Shown here: positions 11,105-21,360 of the stretch, in pieces
How positions within the stretch are numbered: position 1 is the first letter of the stretch
How the letters are laid out: every line of letters begins with the position of its first letter
DNA from: Adiantum capillus-veneris
Lineage: Eukaryota; Streptophyta; Polypodiopsida; Polypodiales; Pteridaceae
Direction: 5' to 3'
Assembly: GCA_014529385.2 (NCBI GenBank)
Contig: CM043958.1
Coordinates: forward strand, 147,555,885-147,619,884
Length of the DNA: 64,000 nt
Program-made: the position numbers and the translations under genes
The notes under the pieces: model-generated
Database searches by the model: none
What the model was told of the DNA's origin: nothing
The model's input: the letters and a program-made list of their open reading frames with translations, nothing else

Positions 11105-12331
11105 TTGAGTGGTCCGGAGACCCAAGTGAGTCGTGTTGGAGAGACGAGACAACGACAATACTCCATTAGAGGTGGACTATTGTTCATAAATGGTAAAGTC
11201 TGCGTGCCGGAAATCGATGAGATTCGAACAAGGATTTTGTGCGAATGCCACAATGTTCCTAGCGCTGGGCACCAAGGCATCCAGAGAACATTGGCTTTGG
11301 TCAAGCGATATTTCTATTGGCCAAGAATGCGCTCTTACATAGAGAGCTATGTGAAGAGATGCGCTCAGTGTCAGGTCAATAAGGCACAGCACCTTAGGAA
11401 AGCTGGCCTGCTACACCCATTGGAAATCCCAGATGCAAAGTGGCAGAGTATTTCCATGGACTTTATCGTTGGTTTGCCTAATACTAGTCGGGGCAATGAC
11501 GCTATTTGGGTTGTGGTCGATAGACTCACAAAAATGGCGAAGTTTATACCAACGAAGTCGACAGTAAAAAGCCATGAGTTGGCGGCTTTATTTGTCGATC
11601 AGCTTTATAAGCTGTATAGTCTCCCAGAGGATATCGTTAGTGATCGTGATACTAAGTTCACTGGCCGATTTTGGCGAGATGTCTTTGCTCACCTTCAGAC
11701 GAAGCTGAGTATGTCGTCTTCTGACCATCCTGAGTCCGACGGACAAACTGAGAGGATGAGTCAGACGTTAGAAGACATGTTGAGAGCCTTTGTCTCTCAC
11801 ATGCAATCTGATTGGGAAAGGTATCTTCCACAGTTAGAGTTTGTCTATAATAGTAGCAAGCATTCTGCTACTGGATTTAGCCCATTCATGCTGATGTATG
11901 GATTTGAGCCTAAATCCCCAATTGCTATTGGCTTAGAGAAAGTCAAGGAACACCAACCTCGTGATTTCCTGTATGACATGCAGGCAATGCTCGAATTAGC
12001 TAAGGATAGTATAAGAACGGCTCGTGATCGAGTCACTACTTCTGCTAATCAAAAGAGATCTCCAAGGACTCTAGATGTGGGACAATGGGTCTATCTGAAG
12101 AAACCCAAGGATTCCAAGATTATGCGAACAGGAAAGCATTATAAGCTTTCAGCTAGATATTGTGGTCCGTTCTTGATTACAAAGAAAATTTGCCAAGTTG
12201 CCTACAAACTGGCTCTTCCTTCGGATGTTAGTGTACATCTAGTGTTTCATGTCAGCCGCCTTAAAGTAAAATTGGGCGAAGCCGACGTTGTGGTGCCTAT
12301 CGAGGAAAATGTATGGCAAGATATGCACTGA
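11105..12331 (+). CDS. Chromovirus integrase (open 408-codon segment)
   Basis: The longest intact part of the element. The zinc-binding HHCC domain shows GHQGIQRTL and CAQCQ. The DDE core has its acidic residues in SMDFIVGLP, VSDRDTKF and DGQTERM. The C-terminal region contains WVYLKKP and VFHVSRLK (GPF/Y-type module). The open frame lacks its own start codon and would be made as part of gag-pol. Integrase inserts the DNA copy into the chromosome. A frame change near 12310 separates it from the chromodomain. Confidence 0.9.
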   Translation: MSGPETQVSRVGETRQRQYSIRGGLLFINGKVCVPEIDEIRTRILCECHNVPSAGHQGIQRTLALVKRYFYWPRMRSYIESYVKRCAQCQVNKAQHLRKAGLLHPLEIPDAKWQSISMDFIVGLPNTSRGNDAIWVVVDRLTKMAKFIPTKSTVKSHELAALFVDQLYKLYSLPEDIVSDRDTKFTGRFWRDVFAHLQTKLSMSSSDHPESDGQTERMSQTLEDMLRAFVSHMQSDWERYLPQLEFVYNSSKHSATGFSPFMLMYGFEPKSPIAIGLEKVKEHQPRDFLYDMQAMLELAKDSIRTARDRVTTSANQKRSPRTLDVGQWVYLKKPKDSKIMRTGKHYKLSARYCGPFLITKKICQVAYKLALPSDVSVHLVFHVSRLKVKLGEADVVVPIEENVWQDMH

Positions 12332-12515
12332 GTATATTCCTCGAGAACCAGTAGCAGTTTTAGATTATCGTACCCGTCATTCACGTCAAAAGGCTGATGA
12401 CGAGTACTTAATTAAATGGAAGGGTGAATTTGAAAGGTTTGCTACTTGGGAACCTGTTAGAGCTTTGAAGGCTCAGTATCCCCACTTCATTGATGAGGAC
12501 ATCAATGGTTCTTAA
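12332..12515 (+). pseudogene. Chromodomain at integrase C-terminus
   Basis: PVAVLDYRTRHS followed by DEYLIKWKGEFERFATWEP is a chromodomain, with the aromatic residues of YLIKWKG and TWEP. It is fused to the integrase in chromoviruses and reads chromatin marks to choose insertion sites. It lies in a different frame from the integrase and ends at the TAA just before the polypurine tract. Confidence 0.85.
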
Positions 12516-12526
12516 GGGGGGAAGTA
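12513..12526 (+). promoter_or_regulatory. Polypurine tract
   Basis: AAGGGGGGAAGTA ends directly at the 3' LTR. It primes plus-strand DNA synthesis. Confidence 0.85.
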
Positions 12527-12891
12527 TGTTATGTCCCGCTCACAGGAGAGGAGATCTAGCCCAGATGCTGTCGGGATGGGCGTCCAGTGTCCAGGCGGAT
12601 GGAGTGTGAACCCGGCCAGTGTGGCCGGCCGTCATTATAAAAGGGAGGCCAAGGCCTCTACAATTATCGACCCCCACTGGCAGAGTGCCAGTGGTTAGCC
12701 CGCGAGGTCACCTCGAGGAGGTGAGGCCAGGTGGTATGGGACGCTCGGTCTTACAGGTGCATGCCTACGTCCTCGGACACTGACCCCAGCACGGGGGAGC
12801 TGCCGGATGGTGGCTATGGTCGGGTGGTTCGTACGACGCGTATCTGTAGGCGGTCTGTGTAGCTAGGAGATCCATCTCCCTGTTCGTTTCA
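12527..12891 (+). repeat. Chromovirus 3' LTR, 365 bp
   Basis: TGTTATGTCCCGCTC to TGTTCGTTTCA, collinear with 6421-6812 except for small indels and substitutions. ACCTT follows at 12892-12896. Confidence 0.9.
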
Positions 12892-12896
12892 ACCTT

Positions 12897-14009
12897 CCTC
12901 TTGAAAGTAGAGTAATCGTTTGCAATTAGACTTGCAAAACTCAATCCGATTCTCCAACACACTACCTTTATGTATACATGCCAATGCCCATTAGTACCGG
13001 ACAACACATTCTCTAGCATGCATTACACTATACAGTTCCACAATCAGATTTTCATCCAATCATCTCATGCGAATTGGAGCTCTTGATATTGCGGCGTAGC
13101 AATGTTAGTTGTCGCACTCGGAGCACTCTAATTTTTAAAGGGGTGTCTCGATGCACTAAGATTACATACCTAGGCAATCTTATTCAATTTGAAACTATTG
13201 ATGCACCAAATTCATATGCTTCTGAAAATGCTTTACAGATGACACAAAATACACATGTGCAAACAAATAACATAAAACAGCCAGATTCAATCAAACGCCT
13301 CCCGACCGAAGTTTGTGTTGTTCAAAGGCCATGTACAACCAAACGCTCCCCAAACGGCAGCCTGCGTTTCTTGAAGGTTTCTAGTTACAACTAAACGCTC
13401 TCTTGACCGCAGCCTGCGTCGCTTGGAGGTTTCTAGTTACAACTAAACGCTCTTTAGACCGCAACGTGCGTTGTTTAGAGAAGCAAATACAACTAGACGC
13501 TCCCTCGATTGCAACTTGCATTGTCTAGAGGTTCTCAAAGAGCATTGAAACTAGTATCAAAACCAAAATCAAATAAACTTAATCAACACCAAGACAAGTT
13601 TAAAACATATAAACTCTATTTGCAATGAGTAATCTCAAACAGAGTTTAAAAGTCTATAAATACAAAACTAAACTAAAATCATTCAAGGTTGGTCTCTGCT
13701 GGTCTCTGCTAGTCAAACTCGTAGGGCAACTGGCTTGCCATTCTGCATGTAAGTTATGGTTCGGTTCCAGATCTGGTTCGGTTTTGGATCTCAATGGTAG
13801 CATTGTTCTTGTTGTGCCAAGGCATGCCCCAAAGAGCGTCGCAATGCCCTAACTTCATGTTGTGAAAGTCTACCTTGCCATGTTACCCTTGAATGGTGAG
13901 AGCACCAATAAGTGGTACATTTTTACTGATATCCCTTGTGGCTAGCTCAGCCTCCATGACTCCAACAAACTGATCATACTCAAAGTCCATCTGCTTGAGG
14001 AACCTTGGA
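12897..14009 (-). other. Interior of the older LTR-A element, non-coding
   Basis: Continues the sequence interrupted at 6420. The - strand reads a polypurine tract (CAAGAGG) toward 12897. No coding domain is visible in the 1.1 kb to the LTR-A piece at 14010-14262, so this may be a non-autonomous or internally deleted element. It contains a roughly 50-bp tandem repeat (13287-13535). Confidence 0.45.
13287..13535. repeat. About 50-bp tandem repeat, five units
   Basis: Units start with CAA(C/T)(C/T)AAACGCTC at about 13287, 13336, 13388, 13440 and 13490. Each holds AAACGC-type and GCGTTT-type arms around a short spacer, so each could fold into a hairpin. Units are diverged from one another. Confidence 0.75.
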
Positions 14010-14262
14010 TGGATGAAGTTCTCGATGGCTCTTGGTGTGTATGTGTGTTGGCCCTACTTTATTTATTGTCTTTAGGTCACTTTGGCCCCATCGGACGGGG
14101 TCCTGTAAGTTGGTGTCAACTCCTCTTTAAAAATAGGCCACCTGTCAAGACTCTGCGTGTTGGTGAAACTTCTTCTGCTTCTTCTAGGGTTTAGGATACT
14201 CGGCTGGGATTTGCATGTAGGCTCCGTTCTTCAGTGGCTTGACATGTCACCAGGTTGTGACA
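14010..14262 (-). repeat. LTR-A copy, 5' portion
   Basis: The - strand starts TGTCACAACCTGGTGAC at 14262 and aligns by eye with 19883 and 4986 (GTCAAGCCACTGAAG, CCTAAACCCTAG, GATGGGGCCAAAGTGAC). It is cut near 14010. Confidence 0.6.
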
Positions 14263-14279
14263 ACAACTTCCGTTGGGTC

Positions 14280-14640
14280 GAGATCTTCCAGCTTTGCGTC
14301 CATATGCCTGAAAGAAAGGCCCGGGGGGCATTTATAAAGAGTACATGGGTTGCTAAAAGGCGAGCTCCAGAAGCATTAATCCTATAAGCGCTTGGTTCCA
14401 AAAACATCTTAATCAGCTCACGTGAAAGCTGCCAAATCTGCCAACGTAGAAAGGGGAAGTCGGTACAGTAGTGTCACGTCATTGCCAACAACGCAAAACG
14501 CGGAAATCCGTACAATAGTGCCATGTGGCAGGGTAGCGCGATTTACGGAAGCTAGCTCTAGAGGTTAAGCTTTTGTTATTTGAGTTTTAGGCCCCTCAGC
14601 TAACGCTCCATAAGTTGGTAGGGGTTAGATTTATTATCCC
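14280..14640 (-). repeat. LTR-A-like fragment
   Basis: The - strand has GAGGGGCCTAAAACTC and the CCACGTGGC..GGATTTCCG themes typical of the LTR-A interior. Ends are not defined. Confidence 0.45.
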
Positions 14641-14935
14641 TTTAGGCCACTCTACAACACCTTTTTAGTTGGTTTTCTTTTGTTTCATCTTCGTCTAGGT
14701 TTTATTCCTCTCGGTAGGTTCTTGCAAAACGCAATCAAGTCCTTCTAAACCCGAAGGTCTCACAGTTTTCCTAGCATCATGCAGAAGACTTTAGATGCGA
14801 TACTCCACAAAGAATTCCGGCTTTGACCAAGAGATTGGCATGGACCACCTTCCTAGGGAGAGTGAATTTGGGATAGGATAAACGAACTCATTGGACCGAT
14901 GCATCTATGGCCTTAGCATAGAAAGACTAACCCTA
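14641..14935. other. No gene seen
   Basis: About 300 bases between an LTR-A fragment and the copia gag remnant. Nothing recognised. Confidence 0.4.
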
Positions 14936-15445
14936 AAACCCATCGCAGTGTGTCCCTTCTGGAAACATTCGAAGCATCGGCCTTCTTGCTCGAGACTTTC
15001 TCGTTGATGGGTGGTCAAACGAGGTCGTGCACGTTGAGTCATGGTGTCGCGGGAATCTTGAGGATTTGTGTGGTGTTGTTGAGGATTCTAAGTTTGCTTG
15101 TTGATCAACGGTGGTAAATTCTAATCTTCCCTTCGTGAGTTTGCTTGGATTGTCGAAAATTGCTTAGACAAACAATATTCGTGTAGAGATGATGGTAATT
15201 TGATGATATAGCGCTCACATTGGCCTGCCATGGTTATGTGCTTGACACTGGAAGATAGATATCTAGGAACTTCTGGTTGTTGTCTTCCATTGTTTCCGAT
15301 GAAGTTGCCCCATTGTGTCAGAAGTTGCACTTGAAATAGGGATGCCATGTAACTCGAGGCAAAAATATTCTTGAGAGCTTGCCATGTCCTTGGAGCGTGA
15401 GGCTTGGTAGCTATAGAACTTGTCACCAGGAGGTGTGTTTTTCAT
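14936..15445 (-). pseudogene. Ty1/copia gag remnant
   Basis: Two overlapping frames on the - strand give PGDKFYSYQAS and RTWQALKNIFASSYMASLFQ. This is the 'W-x-A/T-L-K-N-x-F/Y-A-S' block of copia gag (UBN2/Retrotran_gag_2 family). Further on, near 14976-14938, CFECFQKGHTAMGF is a CCHC zinc knuckle whose last Cys is replaced by Phe. Several frameshifts separate the parts. No LTR, protease or polymerase could be linked to it, so it is a fragment. Confidence 0.55.
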
Positions 15446-16540
15446 GTTGCCTTCTTTAAATATGTACTACATATTTTATTTTTGCGTTTTCCCCGTAACC
15501 CTTGAAAAGGTGGCAGTGGACTTTGCATGGCGAGTGTGAAACAGTTGCAGCCAAACAGGTTTCTCCCATCGGGGATCCAGGTCGGTTAGTCGTTGACTAT
15601 TCGGGTGAGTTAGCATTGTATTCTCACGAGTATGGACGTGTGCGTGCCTAAATAGAATTTAGGCGACGCAGCAAGTCACTGACACTTTGGGTTAGGAAAT
15701 TGAACCATAAGGGGCAAATTGGACACATGTTAGTGGGAGAGAAACCTACTTGACAACTCAACCTCCAAAAGCAAGGGGCGAGCTTAGGGGGCGCTCAAGA
15801 AGAGAAGGGGCTACCACCTCTGGCTCGTTTGTGAGTGGATTTTCAGGTTTCAAGCTTTAATGGAAAGCTTGCCTTTTTCCCTTGTCTCATGCGTTGTGAT
15901 AAATCTGCTCTCGTGCATCTCTCCCCCCCTTACACATACGGTAATGCCCCACTCGTTGGGCTTCTCAGATGATTATGTACAGCTCTGTGGGTTTTGTGCG
16001 CGTTTGCCAACACAAGAGCCTTGTGAACAGGAATTGGATTAGCTAATTGCTAATCCCCCACAGGTACGGCCAATTCCATCGTGACAGTTTGTGAAACATG
16101 AGAATTTTCTAAGGGGAATTGTCCCATTGCATGCTGGAGCTCCTGAGACATGCATAGACATGTTTGCAAAACGATCCAAAACAGAGAATTACAGCTTGCT
16201 GCGTTTATTTGCAGGTTTAGGGTTTTGCACCTAAATTGTAAGTTAACACCAGGGAAGCCTCGGGGTCCGGGGAAGCCTTGGGGTGGTGGGGAAGCCTTGG
16301 GGTGGTTATACAGGGGTTTGGGCACCTGACAGTGACCAAAACAGGAAATGACAGCATGCTGGAATTCACCTATAGCTCACGGAAAAGCTTGCAAAAAGCA
16401 ACGGAATTTGTCCTAGAATTACACTTTTGACTTGCAGACATTTTGGTACTGTTATGCTGCCGTTCAAAAACCTGCAATTTCAGTCCTTGACAGGTTTGAG
16501 TAGCCTGGTGAGAGTTTGGTCTAAGTGTTCGGAAGGTTTC
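15446..16540. other. Unassigned, probably old LTR sequence
   Basis: No coding motif. A local triplication near 16245-16310 (variants of GGGGAAGCCTTGGGGT) stands out. Nothing else recognised. Confidence 0.4.
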
Positions 16541-16590
16541 TTTTTAATTGAATAAAGAAATACCGAAAGGGGCGCAAATCTTTGGGGCCT
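16541..16590 (+). repeat. LTR-A fragment
   Basis: GAATAAAGAAATACCGAAAG plus GGGC and TTTGGGGCC: only the most conserved LTR-A block remains, next to LINE sequence. Confidence 0.55.
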
Positions 16591-16599
16591 ACAGGGTGT

Positions 16600-17120
16600 C
16601 GGTCTTCATGTGCGCAGTGACCTTCTAGTCGTTGGACGCATCTATGTTCTCTCTTCTTCTCAATCCTCTGTGTAAAACTATCTGTGAAAGAAATCTGTAA
16701 GCTTTGATTGTCTCCCCCCCTTGGGGTCTTTGTAGGTGGCTGTAGAAGTGTGTCTGTGTGCCTTTGTATCTCTAGCAAGTAGCGCCCCAGCTATCTTTGA
16801 TCTCGAGAGTGCATGATATCTCGGAAGGTAGGCTGCCCTCTGAATAGGGGCTCGTATCGGCCTCTGATATCTGCATAAGCTTTGCAATTGCAAACAATAT
16901 CGGCCTCTGATATCTGCATAAGCTTTGCAATTGCAAACAAAATGCTCGTCGCTCTCCACTCCTCTATGCATACTCTACACACACTCTCCTCCATGAGAAT
17001 GTCATGAGCCCCCACCTTGATCTCTAGTCTGTGTGATGACACTCTGAGCTGACTAATTGCCACCCGTGAGCTATGTGGTATGTACAGGTGCAACGGAATG
17101 AATGTTTGCGCTTTGCTCAA
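16600..17120 (-). pseudogene. LINE C-terminal zinc-binding region
   Basis: The - strand encodes SSRVAISQLRVSSHRLEI, ESVCRVCIEEWRATS and CNCKAYADIRGRY. This is the C-x2-C..H-x3-C zinc region at the C-terminus of plant LINE ORF2 (zf-RVT type). It matches the copy at 22459-23193 (IRCAIGQIHTSSHQLRV, WTCPLCHMEAKTELHYVCHC). A 43-bp tandem duplication at 16856-16941 breaks the frame inside the zinc region. Confidence 0.65.
16856..16941. repeat. 43-bp tandem duplication
   Basis: Two adjacent, essentially identical 43-base units beginning ATCGGCCTCTGATATCTG. The unit is not a multiple of three and shifts the LINE frame. Confidence 0.9.
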
Positions 17121-18270
17121 GATGAGTGCGCCGAACTGTGCTCAAGGCTCCTTTTTGTTTTAATGGAAGGGAGAGCCTTCCGTTCTTAATGAGAGAATGC
17201 TATGATCACAACAAAGTGAGTGGACACTGTGCGTGCAAGTGTATGAGACTGAGAGATAGAGAGTGAAGAGAGATACGACACGAGAGACGTTGTAAAACCC
17301 TCCTCCGAAGGCCTCACTCTCGTCGGCAAGAGTGGTCTACTTATGATTGCACAAACTGGTACAAAGGGTATGCATGAGACTGATGCAAGTCTAGGCTATG
17401 TCGACGACGACGACGGGGATGATGATGCCGACACTAGGTCTGAAATCTGCAATCTTGTATCTGCTGTCCAAAAACGCTATGGGCTGAAATCTGCGGCTAG
17501 TCCAAAAACACCGATTTTGGGGTTGTTCTCGTAGGTCTTTGTCGCTGAAAATCTACAGGTTTAAGGGCTGAAAACTGAGGTTTCTTCCGGGCTGAATCTG
17601 CTACTCTTTAGGGCCGAATATGCTATGACCAAAAACGCTAGTCATGGGGGGTTCTGCTGGCGATGGCAAGGCTGAAAACGTTGGTGTTTGCAGGCTGCTG
17701 AAAACGCTAGGCTCGGGTTTGCTTGCGGTGAAGATCTGCTGATGCAAAATCGTTAAGGCAAGGGACTTGCTGGCGATGATCCAAATGCTGAAAACTCAAG
17801 GTTGATGCAGATCTAGACGATGGTGCTTGATGGAGAAAACGCTAGAGGGATGGTTCTTCTTGCTTGGAGGGGGAAACCGCCAAGGTCTTGCTTGAGAAGT
17901 TGCCTGCTGAGCTTGGCTCCTGTTGCCTCTTCTGCCAATCAGTGCTAGTCTAGGTTTGCTTATATACAAACTTACTCAATTTGCCCTACCTACTTTCCAA
18001 CAAAAGTCACTTAAAAATAATAAGTGAAAAATGTCAAAAATAGGTAAAATAGACTAAATGCACTGGAAAATTCCCTTGAAGGATTCTGATGGGAATGCTT
18101 ATGATCATGCTGTGTGCAACCAGAGGATATGCATCTACACTAAGTGACTGGGCATGCACGGTCTATGAATAGACTCACAAAAGTCCCTGATCACTGCTAA
18201 TCTAGAGTGACTGGACTGACTGAACCCTGATCATGTTGTAGCTTGTCCACGGACACATAGGGTTGGATGT
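17121..18270. other. Insertion-like block with AAAACGCTA repeats
   Basis: Separates two LINE coding pieces. Between 17470 and 17860 the motif 'ctgaaaacgctag' or close variants recurs at least six times. No coding domain, LTR end or target duplication was found. It may be an LTR or non-autonomous element. Confidence 0.35.
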
Positions 18271-18271
18271 G

Positions 18272-18755
18272 TCACGTGACAGTGTCCATATAGCATGGTC
18301 GCTGAATGAACGCATCCTCCAGTATGGTAAGAAAATGGTCTCTGTAGTGTGACATCTTCCGCTCGAGGGGGGATGTGATCCAAGTCTGTCTGATATAGAG
18401 CTGCAAGGGATCCTGTCGGATCACTATGTTTCTCTCACTATGTGAGAGATAAAGCTCGGGGGAACCGGGGTGGTAATGGAAAGGTGGCAAACTCTCTAGG
18501 TCAAGGCCGTGTGCTCCGAACCATGCTCTAATCTGTGTACCATACTATGTCGTATCTGGTCTCTAATATCTGTATAGCTGACTCAAATGCTCGCCGTGTG
18601 AGTTCGTCGATCGAAAGCTCTCGCACTTTTTGGATGAAGTAGACTGTCTGGAAGAGTGCCTCCACTACCATGGGGGGGGGGCGCGGGGGGACAAGCTCTA
18701 CTCTAATGATGTCCGGCGGCATTGTGTGCTTGCTTCGAAATAGGTGAGAAATCAA
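18272..18755 (-). pseudogene. LINE ORF2 fragment, post-RT region
   Basis: Two frames give SKHTMPPDIIRVEL, SIDELTRRAFESAIQILE, LESLPPFHYHPGSPEL and TWITSP. They parallel ASVPHDIIRAEL, YAHLALESSRQLAL, MDRLPPFQYSLDAPSL and TWIQP in the copy at 22459-23776. This lies between the reverse transcriptase and the C-terminal zinc region. Frame breaks make it non-functional. Confidence 0.6.
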
Positions 18756-18857
18756 ATAGATCTATGGTCTCTTAATCCCTACCCATTGGCTATCTATCAA
18801 TCTGGGTGCCCACACTCCCGTTGCATACATCAGGGCTGGGGCCTGGGTGCTGTGGCA

Positions 18858-19348
18858 CTATGCATGATCATGAACAGGGGATCCAGCTCTAGCTCCTGTG
18901 CGTCTTAGAAAGCTCACCCCTTTCGGCGTGTGAGTGTCTTCATCTGGTGCTCGCCTCGCGATCAGTGGTCTCTCCAAGAGTCCGTTGTGCACGCAATAGG
19001 CGGTAGAGATCTTTGCACTCATCATCATACCAACGGTTCTGTGGCATGGTCCAATGTGGCGTGTATGGGTGGTGTGTGGGAAAGAGATGATGATTGATGT
19101 CTGAAGAATAGATGTGACGTGAGAGGCAAGCATAGGTAGTGTTGTAGAGGGGTGGAGCAGGAGGAGTCCCTTCTCGACCTCTGTCGAGTATAGGGGGGCT
19201 AGCTCATGTGTGAAATGGATTGCGATGTTTGGCGTCACCAGTGAAGGAGAGTGCAAGATAGGTGTGGTCGGCTCCAATCGGTATGGGTGGCATGGTGAAA
19301 GAGCTAAGTAGGTGGGTGGCCTCTCTAGGTCCCAAGATGTAATCCACG

Positions 19349-19382
<34 letters not shown>

Positions 19383-19850
19383 CTCCCTCCCTAACTGCAA
19401 CTCCATGTGGTATGCATTTCAGTCCTCCTGAAGTAAGCCGTTGTGCCATCTTGTTACAAATAGCGAGGTAGTGCTTGGAGCCTAATCTGAGCAAATGATG
19501 GCCGTACTTTGTGGTGCAAGCTGTGTCTGCTGACTTGCTCATGGTGGCCTCCTCCTGTATGGCGAATAGTGCTACCAGGTCCTCTGTGTCATATGTCTCA
19601 CACTGATTCCTATCTGTCTTGGCGTTGAAGTCTCCCATAAGGAAGACTTCCCCTAGTGTAGAGTACTCCATAATCTCATCTGACAAGCATGTGTATGGGG
19701 ATGGTCTCTCCTCCCTCTCCCCTGTTGTATATGTCGTAGCAAATTTGGAGCCTGAGGGGGCGAAGTAGCAGAGGGTGATGTAGATAGTCCTGGCTTGTGA
19801 TAGCGCAAAACGGTTCGTGAGGTAATGGGCCTGTGGGTCTCGCGCAACAA
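18858..19850 (-). pseudogene. LINE endonuclease (EEP) domain, RT deleted after it
   Basis: The - strand encodes GEVFLMGDFNAKT, VDYILGP and IGADHTYLALSF. These are the GDFN, D-Y-I and DH blocks of the endonuclease/exonuclease/phosphatase domain that nicks target DNA in LINEs. A linker follows in another frame (PQNRWYDDECKDLYRLLRAQ). The expected reverse transcriptase does not follow: by about 18780 the sequence is already in the post-RT region. A C28 run at 19352-19379 interrupts the domain with a poly-Gly reading. Confidence 0.7.
19352..19379. repeat. (C)28 tract inside LINE endonuclease
   Basis: Twenty-eight C on the + strand within coding sequence; read as poly-Gly on the coding strand. 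Confidence 0.9.
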
Positions 19851-19882
19851 TTTGTATTTTTCTTCGGAATCCTTGCTCCCCC

Positions 19883-20520
19883 TGTCACAAACTGTTGACG
19901 TGTCAAAGCCCTGAAGAATGGAGCCAACTTACAAATGCCGGTCGAGGGGCCTAAACCCTAGGAAGAACAAGTAACAAAAGAAGTCCTCCCAACTAATGGG
20001 GACCCGGTACGATGGGGCCCCAAGTGACATAAAGGAAATAAAGCAGGACACACACACACACACACACACACACAAGAACTTGCGAAGCAAGCTGATGACG
20101 TGGCAGATTTTTGAAAATCACGTTTGCTGATGACGTGGCATAATTGTACGGATTTCCGCTTTTCACGCTGGCGGTGTTGACGTGGCATGACTATACGGAT
20201 TTTTGTCAATTGCGTTGGCAGATTTTTGCCTTTGCTTTTGGACCAAATGCTTTTGAGTTTGAAGGCTTTTCACTGTAATTGCTTTTTAGGCCAAGGGCCT
20301 ATAAATATGAGGTTAGGGCTCATTCTCTGGCATGCTTCCATGGAGAAGGTGCAGAGTCTGGAGTACCAGCTTGTACTGTGTTGATGCAATATAAAGAAAT
20401 ACCGAAAGGGGCCCCAAGGTTTGGGGCCAATACTCTCTGGGGTGGGATTCCGCCACTTCGTGTCGCGTGTCGTCTCTCTCTTTCAGTTTAGTTGTTATTG
20501 AAGCGCTAAAAGTTTGTTCA
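19883..20520 (+). repeat. LTR-A copy, near full length
   Basis: Starts TGTCACAAACTGTTGACG and contains CCTAAACCCTAGGAAG, GATGGGGCCCCAAGTGAC, a CA array, repeated GACGTGGCA blocks and ATAAAGAAATACCGAAAGG. No primer site was found after it, so it is a solo or 3' LTR. The 3' limit is approximate. Confidence 0.65.
20048..20074. repeat. (CA)n microsatellite
   Basis: About 13 CA units within the LTR-A copy. Confidence 0.95.
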
Positions 20521-20774
20521 GTCTGTTCTTTTCTATTGGCACGTGGTGCCCGTCTTGTGACAACCCCTCCTGACCCTCGTGTGGTGTGTTGGCGGGTGCT
20601 CTCTCGATGTGAGGACTCCTCCTGAAAGCCCTGAATCTTTGGTAGACTCCGCTCTGGACTCTCATGTTAGAAGAATGATGTCCCGTCCTCTCATCTCACC
20701 TGCTCATGTGTCCATAGATTCCAGTTGCAATTTCAAACCGCGAGGTGGATCTCTTCATGTGTCCCATAGGCCAC

Positions 20775-21315
20775 GAGGGCAGAATGACCTATGAGACCAA
20801 TCCGTTACAAACTAGTGAATGTGATACCATGTTTGGGTACAAAAAAAAGATACTGTGAATGTCAAAGTGCTAGCTGGAACTGTGGGGGGTATATGTGGCC
20901 GCCCAAACTCGAATGGTACCGTGGGTGTGAGTATGAGCTGAGATTTGGAGTGGTGGCTGCTCCTCTATTTGTTCGGTGTTTGGTGTGAAGAAATCAGTAA
21001 TCTATCTTTGGGATTGTCTCTCTCCAGATCTCTTCAGTCAACTGTCTCTGTGTCTTTGTAACTCAAGTAAATATAGTCCAAGACATCTCTGGTCCTGATA
21101 GCTCATGACTCTGGAGAAAGGTCTGAAGCATTTTCTGATAGACAGTGGAAGCGACCCCGTATCATGTAGTACATTGTGAAGTGACCTATAATGCATCTCC
21201 GTTTCTAGCTCTGTCTGGCACATGTGGCATATCCTGCTGGCTGTTGGTATCCCTCTGTTTCGATCTCAAGCTGGTGTGAGGATGTTTGTATTTGACCAAT
21301 GGCACATCGTAACCC

Positions 21316-21330
<15 letters not shown>
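20775..21330 (-). mobile_element. LINE 3' end fragment
   Basis: The - strand carries parts of the C-terminal LINE region (YKHPHTSLRS, DMPHVPDRARNGDAL, KCFRPFSRVMSYQDQRCLGL). The last parallels GFGPLSRVMGMRTRDVWDC of the copy at 22459-23193. It ends with the shared LINE tail (AATGACCTATGAGACC on +). Multiple stops are present. Confidence 0.6.
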
Positions 21331-21351
<21 letters not shown>

Positions 21352-21360
21352 TGAGGGACT

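Larger units (their letters stand above)
6421..12891 (+). mobile_element. Complete Ty3 chromovirus, 6471 bp, decayed
   Basis: Every structural mark is present: 5' LTR 6421-6812, iMet primer site 6813-6824, gag, protease, reverse transcriptase, RNase H, integrase, chromodomain, polypurine tract 12513-12526, 3' LTR 12527-12891 and ACCTT duplications. The domain order is that of Ty3 chromoviruses, whose chromodomain directs integration toward particular chromatin. Gag-pol was one long frame and now has about nine stop codons and three frameshifts. Several stops look like CAG, CAA or CGA changed by C-to-T, as expected after cytosine methylation. The LTRs differ by several small indels and substitutions, so the insertion is not recent. 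Confidence 0.92.

Noticed and set aside
13287-13535. CRISPR-like repeat-spacer pattern
   Set aside because: Plant nuclear context, diverged units without unique equal-length spacers, and no cas genes.
19204-19686. Host nuclease gene
   Set aside because: The EEP motifs are real, but the linker, the neighbouring LINE pieces and the stops show it is a LINE endonuclease.
20540-20575. Start of an inverted LTR-A copy (TTGTGACAA on the + strand)
   Set aside because: Only the short start motif matches; the following bases do not continue like LTR-A.
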